Shown: positions 7,384-14,583, counted from the stretch's first letter. The stretch is DNA of 15,047 bases from Clostridium disporicum (GCF_001405015.1 NZ_CYZX01000033.1:1-15047), one strand, 5' to 3'. The notes: generated by a model not told the origin, from the letters alone. A program made the numbers and translations.

Positions 7384-10300
7384 TTAGTGTTCATCATTGA
7401 CAAAATCATCTAGTTCTAATTCTTCTTCATGGAACCCATCTAAAGTGAATGCATCAGCATCGAATTCTATATCTTCTTCGATCTCGTCTTCACTTGAAGT
7501 GTAGCTATCGTCTCCTACAGGAATATCGTTAACTATTTCTTCTGTTCCTTCAATATTTACCTCTAAATCATCCATATCTTCATCTGCAAATTCTTTTAAT
7601 TTAACTTCTTCATTTGCATCATTTAATACTTTAACATCTAAACATAAAGCTTGTAGCTCTTTAATTAGAACCTTGAATGATTCTGGAACTCCTGGTTCTG
7701 GTATGTTTTCACCCTTTACGATTGCTTCGTAAGTTTTAACTCTACCAACAACGTCATCTGACTTAACTGTTAGTATTTCTTGTAGTGTATGAGCAGCACC
7801 ATATGCTTCTAACGCCCAAACTTCCATCTCACCGAATCTTTGACCACCAAATTGAGCTTTACCTCCAAGTGGTTGTTGAGTTACTAATGAGTATGGACCT
7901 GTTGATCTAGCATGGATCTTATCATCAACTAAGTGAGCAAGTTTTAAGATATACATTATACCAACTGTAACAGGGTTATCAAATGCTTCCCCAGTTCTTC
8001 CGTCGTATAATACAGTCTTTCCGTTTGCATTATATCCAGCCTTTTCTAAACATGCTTCAATATCACTTTCAGTTGCACCATCAAACACTGGAGTAGCTAT
8101 ATGCCATCCTAATTGACTTGCAGCCCATCCTAAGTGAACTTCTAATACCTGCCCGATATTCATACGTGATGGAACCCCTAGTGGATTTAAACAAATTTGT
8201 AGTGGTCTACCATCTGGTAAGAATGGCATATCTTCTTCTGGTAAAACTCTTGAGATAACCCCTTTGTTACCGTGACGTCCTGCCATCTTATCCCCAACAG
8301 ATATCTTTCTCTTTTGAGCTATATAACATCTTACAAGTTCATTAACACCTGGATTTAGATCATCACCGTTTTCTCTTGTAAATACTTTTACATCAACGAT
8401 TATACCTGCTTCTCCGTGTGGAACTCTTAAAGAAGTATCTCTAACTTCTCTAGCTTTTTCACCAAAGATCGCTCTTAATAATCTTTCTTCAGCAGTTAAT
8501 TCTGTTTCTCCCTTTGGAGTTACTTTACCAACAAGGATGTCACCAGACCTAACTTCAGCACCGATTCTGATTATACCTCTTTCATCTATATCTCTTAAAG
8601 CATCTTCTCCAACGTTAGGAATATCTCTTGTTATTTCTTCTGGTCCTAACTTTGTATCTCTTGCTTCACATTCATATTCTTCGATGTGGATAGATGTAAA
8701 TACATCTTCTCTAACTAATTCTTCAGAAATTAGCATCGCATCTTCGTAGTTATAACCTTCCCAAGTTATGAATCCCATTCTGATGTTCTTACCTAATGCA
8801 ATTTCACCTAAATCAGTTGATGGTCCATCAGCTAATACTTGGTTCTTAAATACTATTTCACCATTATCAACTAAAGGTCTTTGATTTATACAAGTACCTT
8901 GGTTACTTCTCTTGAACTTAAGTAACTTGTAAGTATCAATTCCACCATCTACATCTCTTCTTATTCTTATTTCATCAGCTGAAACGTAAACTACCTTACC
9001 AGCGTTTTTAGCTTTAGGTAATACTCCTGAATCTGCAGCTGCTCTGTACTCTATTCCTGTACCTACTATTGGTGCTTGTGGCTTTAATAGTGGAACTGCT
9101 TGACGTTGCATGTTTGAACCCATCAGTGCTCTTGATGCGTCATCATTTTCAAGGAAAGGAATCATCGCTGTAGCAACAGAAACGATTTGTCTTGGAGATA
9201 CGTCAACTAAGTCTACTTCTTTAGCATTAACAACTAAAATGTCATGCTTATGTCTTACAGTAACTCTACTGTCAATAAACTTTCCGTCTTCTCCAATTGG
9301 CTCATTTGCTTGCGCAACTAAGTATAAATCTTCTTCATCAGCTGTGAAATATCTAATTTCATTTGTAACTATACCTGTATCTTTATCTATAACTCTATAT
9401 GGAGTTTCAATAAATCCATATTCATTAACTCTTGCATATGTAGCTAAAGAGTTGATAAGACCTATATTTGGACCTTCTGGAGTTTCAATCGGACACATTC
9501 TACCATAATGTGAATAGTGAACGTCTCTTACTTCGAAACCAGCTCTTTCTCTTGAAAGACCTCCTGGTCCTAATGCAGATAATCTTCTCTTATGAGTTAA
9601 TTCTGATAATGGATTAGTTTGATCCATGAATTGAGATAATTGTGAACTACCAAAGAATTCTTTTATAGCTGCTGATACTGGTCTAATGTTAATTAACATT
9701 TGTGGAGTTATAGCTTCTTGGTCTTGAATAGTCATTCTTTCCTTAACTACTCTTTCCATTCTTGATAAACCAATTCTGAATTGGTTTTGTAATAACTCAC
9801 CAACAGATCTTAATCTTCTATTACCTAAGTGGTCGATATCATCTGTATATCCTACACCGTAAGCTAAACCAATTTCATAGCTTATAGTTGCAAATATATC
9901 ATCTCTAACGATGTGTTTAGGTATTAATCTATTTATGTTCTTTTTAATCTCTTCTTTTATCGATCCTTCATCATCATAATTTTGTAATATTTCCATTAAA
10001 GTTGGGTAATGAACAGCCTCTCTAATGTTTAAATCACTTATATCAAAGTTTACAAATTTATGAATATCAACAAAATGGTTACCTATAACTCTTAAAACTC
10101 TATCTTCAACTAAGATATCAACTGAATTAATTCCAACATTTTGGATTGCTTCAGCCATAGTTCTACTGATTTTTTGACCTTGTTCAACCATAACTTCACC
10201 AGTTGAAGGGTTTATTATATCAGTCGCTGCTATTTGATTTATAAGTCTTAAGTTTATAGCTAATTTCTTATTAAATTTGTATCTACCAACTCTAGAAAGA

Positions 10301-11097
10301 TCGTATCTCTTTGCATCAAAGAATAAAGAGTCTATTAAAGATACAGCTGAATCAACAGTTGGTGGTTCACCTGGTCTTAATCTCTTATATATTTCTAATA
10401 ATGCTTCTTCTCTAGTTTTAGTATTATCTTTTTCTATTGTAGCTTTAAATCTTTCTTCTTCACCGAAGTACTCTAAAAGCTCTTGATCGCTTCCGAAGCC
10501 CATAGCTCTAGCTAAAATAGTTATTGGAAGCTTTCTTGTCTTATCTATTCTTACATAGATAATATCGTTAGAATCAGTTTCGTATTCTAACCATGCTCCT
10601 CTGTTTGGTATTACAGTTGAAGAGAATAATTTCTTACCACTCTTATCAACTGAATAGTTGTAGTAAACTCCTGGAGATCTTACTAATTGGCTTACGATAA
10701 CTCTTTCAGCACCATTAATAACAAAAGTACCTTGTTCAGTCATTAATGGGAAATCTCCCATAAACACTTCTTGTTCTTTTATTTCTCCAGTTTCATTATT
10801 TGTTAGTCTTACAGACACTTTTAATGGAGCAGCATAAGTAGCGTCTCTCTCCTTACACTCTTCCACCGAATACTTAATATTGTCCATATCAAGTTTGTAG
10901 TCTACGAATTCAAGTACAAGATTCCCAGTAAAGTTTGTAATAGGATTAATGTCATCAAAAACTTCTAATAATCCTTCTCTTAAAAACCATTCGTAAGAAT
11001 CCAATTGTACTTCTATTAAGTTTGGCATCTCAGTTACATCTTTAACTTTTGCAAAACTCATTCTAGTTCTTTTTCCAACTTGGACAGGATGTACCAT
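7384..11097 (-). CDS. rpoB: DNA-directed RNA polymerase subunit beta
   Basis: The 1237-residue product is full-length beta, which forms the other pincer and much of the RNA exit and substrate region. Conserved landmarks include GTFVINGAERVIVSQLVRSP near 123-142, the rifampicin-binding cluster at 484-512, CPIETPEGPNIGLINS at 535-550 and the C-terminal GGKAQFGGQRFGEMEVWALE. Residues equivalent to E. coli Gln513, Asp516, His526 and Ser531 are Gln489, Asp492, His502 and Ser507, all wild type. The ATG at 11095-11097 has AAGGGGTG (11105-11112) seven bases upstream. The last 79 residues form an acidic tail (34 Asp or Glu) beyond the conserved core, making it longer than the B. subtilis subunit. The gene has its own promoter and a structured leader, separated from rplL by a terminator. 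Confidence 0.99.
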   Translation of the reverse strand: MVHPVQVGKRTRMSFAKVKDVTEMPNLIEVQLDSYEWFLREGLLEVFDDINPITNFTGNLVLEFVDYKLDMDNIKYSVEECKERDATYAAPLKVSVRLTNNETGEIKEQEVFMGDFPLMTEQGTFVINGAERVIVSQLVRSPGVYYNYSVDKSGKKLFSSTVIPNRGAWLEYETDSNDIIYVRIDKTRKLPITILARAMGFGSDQELLEYFGEEERFKATIEKDNTKTREEALLEIYKRLRPGEPPTVDSAVSLIDSLFFDAKRYDLSRVGRYKFNKKLAINLRLINQIAATDIINPSTGEVMVEQGQKISRTMAEAIQNVGINSVDILVEDRVLRVIGNHFVDIHKFVNFDISDLNIREAVHYPTLMEILQNYDDEGSIKEEIKKNINRLIPKHIVRDDIFATISYEIGLAYGVGYTDDIDHLGNRRLRSVGELLQNQFRIGLSRMERVVKERMTIQDQEAITPQMLINIRPVSAAIKEFFGSSQLSQFMDQTNPLSELTHKRRLSALGPGGLSRERAGFEVRDVHYSHYGRMCPIETPEGPNIGLINSLATYARVNEYGFIETPYRVIDKDTGIVTNEIRYFTADEEDLYLVAQANEPIGEDGKFIDSRVTVRHKHDILVVNAKEVDLVDVSPRQIVSVATAMIPFLENDDASRALMGSNMQRQAVPLLKPQAPIVGTGIEYRAAADSGVLPKAKNAGKVVYVSADEIRIRRDVDGGIDTYKLLKFKRSNQGTCINQRPLVDNGEIVFKNQVLADGPSTDLGEIALGKNIRMGFITWEGYNYEDAMLISEELVREDVFTSIHIEEYECEARDTKLGPEEITRDIPNVGEDALRDIDERGIIRIGAEVRSGDILVGKVTPKGETELTAEERLLRAIFGEKAREVRDTSLRVPHGEAGIIVDVKVFTRENGDDLNPGVNELVRCYIAQKRKISVGDKMAGRHGNKGVISRVLPEEDMPFLPDGRPLQICLNPLGVPSRMNIGQVLEVHLGWAASQLGWHIATPVFDGATESDIEACLEKAGYNANGKTVLYDGRTGEAFDNPVTVGIMYILKLAHLVDDKIHARSTGPYSLVTQQPLGGKAQFGGQRFGEMEVWALEAYGAAHTLQEILTVKSDDVVGRVKTYEAIVKGENIPEPGVPESFKVLIKELQALCLDVKVLNDANEEVKLKEFADEDMDDLEVNIEGTEEIVNDIPVGDDSYTSSEDEIEEDIEFDADAFTLDGFHEEELELDDFVNDEH

Positions 11098-11252
11098 GAA
11101 TTTTCACCCCTTGTATAAAGTAAAATAACCAAAAACACACTTTCCCTAGGGAATTGTGCTTTCGGAGGCATCACGTCTTAGTATAACCTTTTTTCTAAAA
11201 AATTATACTCATTTTCCGCAAGAATATATAGTTTTCCATATTGAACAGTACA
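11098..11252 (-). promoter_or_regulatory. Structured 5' leader of rpoB with a terminator-like hairpin
   Basis: Between the rpoB promoter and start codon the RNA is about 155 bases long. It contains a first hairpin at 11180-11209 (AGTATAA/TTATACT arms continued by six A-U pairs with a two-base bulge). A short outer pairing CGGA/TCCG may enclose it. A second hairpin at 11136-11158 (CACA/TGTG and TTCC/GGAA arms, CTAG loop) is followed directly by TTTTT, as in an intrinsic terminator. The ribosome binding site lies 24 bases further on. No family known to me matches; attenuation of rpoBC is an inference. Confidence 0.5.
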
Positions 11253-11259
11253 TTTTGTA

Positions 11260-11288
11260 ATAGTACCATATACAATATTTTTTGTCAA
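11260..11288 (-). promoter_or_regulatory. Sigma-A promoter of rpoB-rpoC
   Basis: The minus strand shows TTGACA (11283-11288), exactly 17 bases, then TACTAT (11260-11265), with TGG before the -10 box giving an extended -10. It lies 82 bases past the rplL terminator hairpin within a 314-base gap that contains no gene. Together with the terminator it means rpoBC can be expressed independently of the ribosomal protein genes. Confidence 0.88.
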
Positions 11289-11370
11289 TACTTTTGTATA
11301 TTAATTATATCCTGTTAATATAATAGTATTTTGCCCAATTAACTCCATTATATTAATATATTGACAAATA

Positions 11371-11396
11371 AAAAAGGTGCTATAAAGCACCTTTTT
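11371..11396 (-). terminator. Intrinsic terminator after rplL
   Basis: AAAAAGGTGCT (11371-11381) pairs perfectly with AGCACCTTTTT (11386-11396) around a four-base loop, and on the minus strand the stem is followed by six U residues (11370-11375) and then AUUUG. It begins 15 bases after the rplL stop codon. This is the clearest terminator in the window. In E. coli the same gap holds a partial attenuator, so some read-through into rpoB may also occur here. Confidence 0.9.
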
Positions 11397-11411
11397 ATAT
11401 TTAAATAGAAA

Positions 11412-11777
11412 TTACTTAACTTCTACTTCTGCTCCAACTTCAGCTAATTTAGCTTTCATTTCTTCAGCAGCTTCTTTAGCTACAGCTTCTTTAAGAGTCT
11501 TAGGAGCTCCGTCAACTATTTCCTTAGCTTCCTTTAATCCTAATCCAGTTAATTCTCTAACAACTTTGATAACCTTTATTTTGTTAGCTCCAGCGTTAGT
11601 TAATACTACGTCGAACTCTGTCTTTTCTTCAGCAGCAGCTCCACCAGCAACAGCACCAGCAACAGCTACAGGAGCAGCAGCGCTAACACCAAATTCTTCT
11701 TCACATGCAGTAACTAATTCGTTTAATTCTAAAACTGTCATTTCTTTTATAGCTTGAATGATATCTTCTCTTGTCAT
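11412..11777 (-). CDS. rplL: 50S ribosomal protein L7/L12
   Basis: The 121-residue acidic protein is the multicopy stalk component that recruits and stimulates translational GTPases such as EF-G and EF-Tu. The N-terminal dimerisation domain (about 1-32) binds L10. A flexible alanine- and glycine-rich hinge (about 33-50, AAAPVAVAGAVAGGAAAEE) follows. The globular C-terminal domain shows the signature KIKVIKVVRELTGLGLKEAK. The ATG at 11775-11777 is preceded by GGAGGG (11786-11791). It lies 44 bases after rplJ with no terminator between, so L10 and L12 are made from one mRNA, and the unit ends at the terminator just downstream. Confidence 0.98.
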   Translation of the reverse strand: MTREDIIQAIKEMTVLELNELVTACEEEFGVSAAAPVAVAGAVAGGAAAEEKTEFDVVLTNAGANKIKVIKVVRELTGLGLKEAKEIVDGAPKTLKEAVAKEAAEEMKAKLAEVGAEVEVK

Positions 11778-11821
11778 TTTAAATTCCCTCCAAATTCTTT
11801 TTTTAAATTAATAACCAGCAA

Positions 11822-12328
11822 TTATTCAGCTGATTCTGATTCTTTCTTTTCCTTGATTGCATTTAATAAGTATGCAAGGTTTGATAATGGAGCCTTGAAG
11901 CTTCCAAGAAGTTTTGCGATAAGAACTTCTCTTGATGGGATTGTAGCAAGTTTTTCAACTCCAGCCTTGTCGTAAACAATACCTTCTACAACACCTGCTT
12001 TAAGCTCTAATTTCTTGTGCTCTTTACCAAAGTTAAATAATACTCTAGCAGGAGCAGTAGCATCTTCGTATCCGAATGCTATTGAAACTGGTCCTTCTAA
12101 ATGTTGAACTAAGTCTTCTAAACCTAATTCTCTAGCTGCTAATGTTACTAAAGTGTTTTTGTAAACTTTATATTCAACACCAGCTTCTCTTAAGCTCTTT
12201 CTTAACATTGTATCTTCTTCAACTGTTAAACCTTGGTAGTTAGCTAATGCAACACCTTGAGCTTTTTCTAACTTTTCTTTAATTTCAGCTACTTTAGCTT
12301 CTTTTAATGTTCTATTCTTGTTCATCAC
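11822..12328 (-). CDS. rplJ: 50S ribosomal protein L10
   Basis: This 168-residue protein is L10, which anchors L7/L12 dimers to 23S rRNA at the base of the stalk. The N-terminal half carries the rRNA-binding fold with ALANYQGLTVEE, LRKSLREAGVEYKVYKNTL and AFGYEDATAPARVL. The C-terminal helix, ending KESESAE, is where L12 dimers bind. Two adjacent start codons occur, GTG (12326-12328) and ATG (12323-12325). The ribosome binding site AGGAGGTG (12337-12344) is better spaced for the GTG, so I use that, but a one-residue shorter protein is equally possible. The gene is preceded by a canonical L10 leader and a consensus promoter, so the L10-L12 complex probably represses its own synthesis. Confidence 0.97.
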   Translation of the reverse strand: MMNKNRTLKEAKVAEIKEKLEKAQGVALANYQGLTVEEDTMLRKSLREAGVEYKVYKNTLVTLAARELGLEDLVQHLEGPVSIAFGYEDATAPARVLFNFGKEHKKLELKAGVVEGIVYDKAGVEKLATIPSREVLIAKLLGSFKAPLSNLAYLLNAIKEKKESESAE

Positions 12329-12377
12329 TGTGTGTCCACCTCCTCACAGTTTCTTAACTGCAAAATATATTAATAAA

Positions 12378-12403
12378 GGTCTTCCCATAGACATAGGAAG
12401 ACC
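12378..12403 (-). terminator. Leader hairpin upstream of rplJ, probable attenuator
   Basis: GGTCTTCCTAT and ATGGGAAGACC (minus strand) form an 11-bp stem with one G-U pair and a GTCT loop; the RNA downstream reads UUUAUUAAUAUAUUUU, U-rich but interrupted. It lies between the L10 binding domain and the rplJ start. In B. subtilis the L10-L12 complex bound to the leader promotes termination at such a hairpin. The same mechanism is inferred here. Confidence 0.6.
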
Positions 12404-12408
12404 AAAAT

Positions 12409-12480
12409 AATTACTTACCTTATTTTGATTCCTAGGTAGGCAATTATTTAAACCTTTCGGCACCTACTGTCTACGGAAAC
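12409..12480 (-). promoter_or_regulatory. L10 ribosomal protein leader (autoregulatory RNA)
   Basis: The RNA contains GTAGACAGTAGGTGCC, a GAAA loop closed by GCC/GGT, the bulge region TTTAAATAATTG and the returning arm CCTACC. This is the pattern of the widespread L10 leader (Rfam L10_leader), which holds the kink-turn bound by the L10(L12)4 complex. The helix GTAGG/CCTAC closes the binding domain (12434-12464 on the plus strand). It starts a few tens of bases after the predicted transcription start and controls rplJ-rplL. Confidence 0.9.
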
Positions 12481-12508
12481 AGTATTCTTTTTTTTCACAA
12501 CGAAATTT

Positions 12509-12537
12509 ATTATATTATAAACTTAACGTTATGTCAA
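12509..12537 (-). promoter_or_regulatory. Full-consensus sigma-A promoter of rplJ-rplL
   Basis: The minus strand reads TTGACA (12532-12537), 17 bases, TATAAT (12509-12514), matching both hexamers and the ideal spacing. The -35 box is three bases beyond the rplA stop codon, and transcription should begin near 12502, just ahead of the L10 leader. An overlapping second TATAAT (12514-12519) is only 12 bases from the -35 and is unlikely to be used. Confidence 0.93.
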
Positions 12538-12540
12538 TAA

Positions 12541-13230
12541 TTAATCTAAAACTTTAGTTGGATTAATTTTTGCTCCAGGTCCCATAGTGCTTGAAACAGA
12601 TACAGATTTAACGTATTGTCCCTTAGCAGCTGCTGGTTTAGCTTTTATTAAAGCTTCCATTAAAGCGTGGAAGTTTTCTTGTAACTTTTCAACTCCGAAT
12701 GAAACCTTTCCGATTGGGCAGTGAACGATAGCAGTTTTGTCAACTCTATATTCAACCTTACCAGCTTTGATTTCAGCGATAGCCTTAGCTACATCAAATG
12801 TAACTGTTCCTGATTTTGGGTTTGGCATTAATCCCTTAGGTCCTAATACTCTACCTAATCTACCAACAACACCCATCATATCTGGAGTAGCAACTACTAC
12901 ATCGTAGTCGAACCAGTTTTCACCTTGGATCTTTTGAACTAATTCTTCAGCTCCAACGAAATCTGCTCCAGCTTCTTGAGCTTCTTGAGCCTTAGCACCC
13001 TTAGCGAATACTAAAACTTTAACTGATCTACCAGTTCCGTTTGGAAGAACAACAGCTCCTCTAACTTGTTGGTCAGCGTGTCTTGGGTCAACCCCTAATC
13101 TTACGTGTAACTCAACAGTTTCATCGAACTTAGCTTTAGCAGTTTTAACAGCTAAATCTAAAGCTTCTGATGGAGTGTATAAAACACTTTTATCTATTAA
13201 TTTTGTACTTTCAACATATTTCTTTCCCAT
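12541..13230 (-). CDS. rplA: 50S ribosomal protein L1
   Basis: The 229-residue product is L1, which forms the mobile stalk beside the E-site and helps release deacylated tRNA. Conserved features are MGKKYVESTKLIDKS at the start, VELHVRLGVDPRHADQQVRG, VVATPDMMGVVGRLGRVLGP, KGLMPNPKSGTVT and the ending SSTMGPGAKINP. The ATG at 13228-13230 has AGGAGGC (13236-13242) close upstream. It follows rplK after 55 bases. That gap contains a hairpin resembling the one before rplK, and L1 is a known repressor of its own operon through such sites. No terminator is visible after the stop codon; the rplJ promoter begins almost at once. Confidence 0.98.
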   Translation of the reverse strand: MGKKYVESTKLIDKSVLYTPSEALDLAVKTAKAKFDETVELHVRLGVDPRHADQQVRGAVVLPNGTGRSVKVLVFAKGAKAQEAQEAGADFVGAEELVQKIQGENWFDYDVVVATPDMMGVVGRLGRVLGPKGLMPNPKSGTVTFDVAKAIAEIKAGKVEYRVDKTAIVHCPIGKVSFGVEKLQENFHALMEALIKAKPAAAKGQYVKSVSVSSTMGPGAKINPTKVLD

Positions 13231-13244
13231 AATAAGCCTCCTAC

Positions 13245-13271
13245 GTGGTACTAACGGTTTTTACCTCCCAC
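13245..13271 (-). promoter_or_regulatory. L1-like mRNA binding element before rplA (copy B)
   Basis: On the RNA, GUGG (13268-13271) pairs with CCAC (13245-13248). Between them lie a two-base loop GA, a small stem GGU/ACC around AAAA, and the 3' loop GUUAGUA. The element ends two bases before the rplA ribosome binding site AGGAGG. Its outline and key bases match the element before rplK. L1 binding to such asymmetric internal loops is established for several bacteria; for this copy it is an inference. Confidence 0.6.
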
Positions 13272-13285
13272 TTATTTTTAAAGAA

Positions 13286-13711
13286 TTACTCTTCAATAGT
13301 AACGCCCATACTTCTTGCTGTTCCTTCGATCATGCTCATAGCTGATTCGATTGAAGCTGCATTTAAGTCTGGCATTTTTAATTCAGCAATTTTTCTAACT
13401 TGATCTTTAGTTAGCTTACCAACTTTTGTTCTGTTTGGTACTCCAGATCCGCTTTCTAATCCTAATTCTTTCTTAATTAGAACTGCTGCTGGAGGAGTCT
13501 TTAAGATAAAACTAAAAGATCTATCTTGGTAAACTGTTATAACAACTGGTATTATTAATCCAGCTTGGTTAGCAGTTTTTGCATTGAACTCCTTACAGAA
13601 TCCCATAATATTAACACCGTGTTGTCCTAAAGCTGGACCTACTGGTGGTGCTGGTGTTGCCTTACCTGCAGGAAGTTGTAATTTAATCATTCCTGTTACT
13701 TTCTTAGCCAT
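13286..13711 (-). CDS. rplK: 50S ribosomal protein L11
   Basis: This 141-residue protein is L11, part of the GTPase-associated centre where it contacts EF-G and is needed for RelA activation. The N-terminal domain carries KLQLPAGKATPAPPVGPALG (10-29) with the conserved proline and QHGVNI segment that forms the thiostrepton pocket. The C-terminal RNA-binding domain includes KVGKLTKDQVRKIAELKMPD and ends SMGVTIEE. The ATG at 13709-13711 is preceded by AGGAGGAA (13718-13725). It stands 83 bases after nusG and 55 bases before rplA, with no separate promoter apparent, so it is probably on the rpmG-secE-nusG transcript. Confidence 0.98.
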   Translation of the reverse strand: MAKKVTGMIKLQLPAGKATPAPPVGPALGQHGVNIMGFCKEFNAKTANQAGLIIPVVITVYQDRSFSFILKTPPAAVLIKKELGLESGSGVPNRTKVGKLTKDQVRKIAELKMPDLNAASIESAMSMIEGTARSMGVTIEE

Positions 13712-13730
13712 TTACTATTCCTCCTATACT

Positions 13731-13763
13731 GTGGTAATACGGATTTTATAATAATCCTCCCAC
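13731..13763 (-). promoter_or_regulatory. L1-like mRNA binding element before rplK (copy A)
   Basis: On the RNA, GUGG (13760-13763) pairs with CCAC (13731-13734). Inside are a two-base loop GA, a five-base stem GGAUU/AAUCC with a seven-base loop, and a six-base 3' loop GUAUUA. It ends five bases before AGGAGG. The rplK leader is the usual site of L1 autoregulation in bacteria, which makes this the stronger candidate of the two copies. Confidence 0.68.
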
Positions 13764-13794
13764 TTAATTAAAAACATTAGTTTATATAGTAATA

Positions 13795-14316
13795 TTAAAC
13801 TAATTTCTCAACTTGATTGAAATCTAGTTCAGCAAGAGTTTCTCTTCCGAACATATCGATTAAAGCTTTTATCTTACGCTTTTCGATGTTTATTTCTTGG
13901 ATGATCGCTACGAATTCTCTAAGCGGTCCAGAAATAACAATTACACTTTCACCTACTTCTAAATCAATATCAACTGGAACTTCTACAACTCCCATGTTTT
14001 CAATCTCTTCATCAGTAAGCGGTACTGGTTTAGAACCAGGTCCAACGAATCCTGTTACACCTCTTGTGTTTCTAACCACATACCATGACTCATCAGTCAT
14101 TAGCATTTTAATTAGTACATACCCTGGAAATTTCTTTTTAAGTGAAACTTTTTGTTTTCCATCTTTTTCTTCAATAACTTCTTCCATTGGAACTTGGATG
14201 TCATGAATTAAAGATTCAAGATTTCTGTTTTCAACAGTCTTCTCAATATTAGCCTTCACTTTGTTTTCATAACCTGAGTATGTATGTACTACATACCATC
14301 TTGCTCTTTCGCTCAT
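13795..14316 (-). CDS. nusG: Transcription termination/antitermination factor NusG
   Basis: The 173-residue protein is NusG, which binds RNA polymerase across the cleft through its NGN domain and modulates pausing, termination and coupling to translation. The NGN domain begins ARWYVVHTYSGYENKVKANI (about 5-24) and includes KKFPGYVLIKMLMTDESWYVVRN and TRGVTGFVG. The KOW domain (about 120-173) contains VGESVIVISGPLREFVAIIQEIN and ends FGRETLAELDFNQVEKLV. The only usable start in frame is the ATG at 14314-14316, since a TGA lies just upstream and no other start codon intervenes. The strong AAGGAGG (14347-14353), which overlaps the secE stop codon, is about 30 bases away, much further than normal. 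It follows secE directly, the usual arrangement. Confidence 0.98.
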   Translation of the reverse strand: MSERARWYVVHTYSGYENKVKANIEKTVENRNLESLIHDIQVPMEEVIEEKDGKQKVSLKKKFPGYVLIKMLMTDESWYVVRNTRGVTGFVGPGSKPVPLTDEEIENMGVVEVPVDIDLEVGESVIVISGPLREFVAIIQEINIEKRKIKALIDMFGRETLAELDFNQVEKLV

Positions 14317-14326
14317 ATATTTTTTA

Positions 14327-14353
14327 GATGAAAAATTTCACCTAAACCTCCTT
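14327..14353 (-). promoter_or_regulatory. Displaced ribosome binding site, hairpin and mini-ORF before nusG
   Basis: AAGGAGG (14347-14353) overlaps the secE stop codon. Between it and the nusG ATG lies a possible hairpin, GGTGAA with TTCATC around ATTT (14327-14342), which would bring the site nearer the start. The same stretch also offers GTG AAA TTT TTC ATC TAA (14341 down to 14324), a five-codon frame ideally spaced from the AAGGAGG and ending seven bases before the nusG ATG. Which of these matters cannot be told from sequence. Confidence 0.4.
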
Positions 14354-14583
14354 TATTTCAGATTAAAAATTAATTTAAAGAGGCTTGAAAAAATATAATC
14401 TAACCCACCTACTAATACTATATATATTAGTACAACTACGCCAACTGCAATTAACGCTTTCTTTGTGTCATCTTTAGACGGCCAAGTTATTCTCTTAACC
14501 TCTGCCTTAATTTCTCTGAAAAATTTAGCAATACTATTTTTTTCAGATTTACTTTTAGTTTTTACACCTTCTTTAATAGCCAT
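14353..14583 (-). CDS. secE: Preprotein translocase subunit SecE
   Basis: This 76-residue membrane protein is SecE, which clamps the two halves of SecY in the general secretion channel. It is the short single-spanning form typical of Gram-positive bacteria. A lysine-rich start (1-20) is followed by the amphipathic helix and hinge motif with EVKRITWPSKDDTKKA (28-43), and one hydrophobic segment from about 43 to 67. The ATG at 14581-14583 has AAGGA (14593-14597) nine bases upstream. It sits between rpmG (52-base gap) and nusG (36-base gap), the standard rpmG-secE-nusG order, and its stop codon overlaps the nearest good ribosome binding site of nusG. Confidence 0.96.
   Translation of the reverse strand: MAIKEGVKTKSKSEKNSIAKFFREIKAEVKRITWPSKDDTKKALIAVGVVVLIYIVLVGGLDYIFSSLFKLIFNLK

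Noticed and set aside
12514..12537. First TATAAT after the rplJ -35 box as the -10 element
   Set aside because: It is only 12 bases from TTGACA; the overlapping second TATAAT is at the ideal 17.
13777..13803. A/T-rich inverted repeat across the nusG stop codon followed by TTTTT, as a terminator
   Set aside because: The stem (TTAGTTTA/TAAACTAA) has only two G-C pairs in total and a long loop, and rplK-rplA downstream have no evident promoter. It is likely chance or at most very weak.
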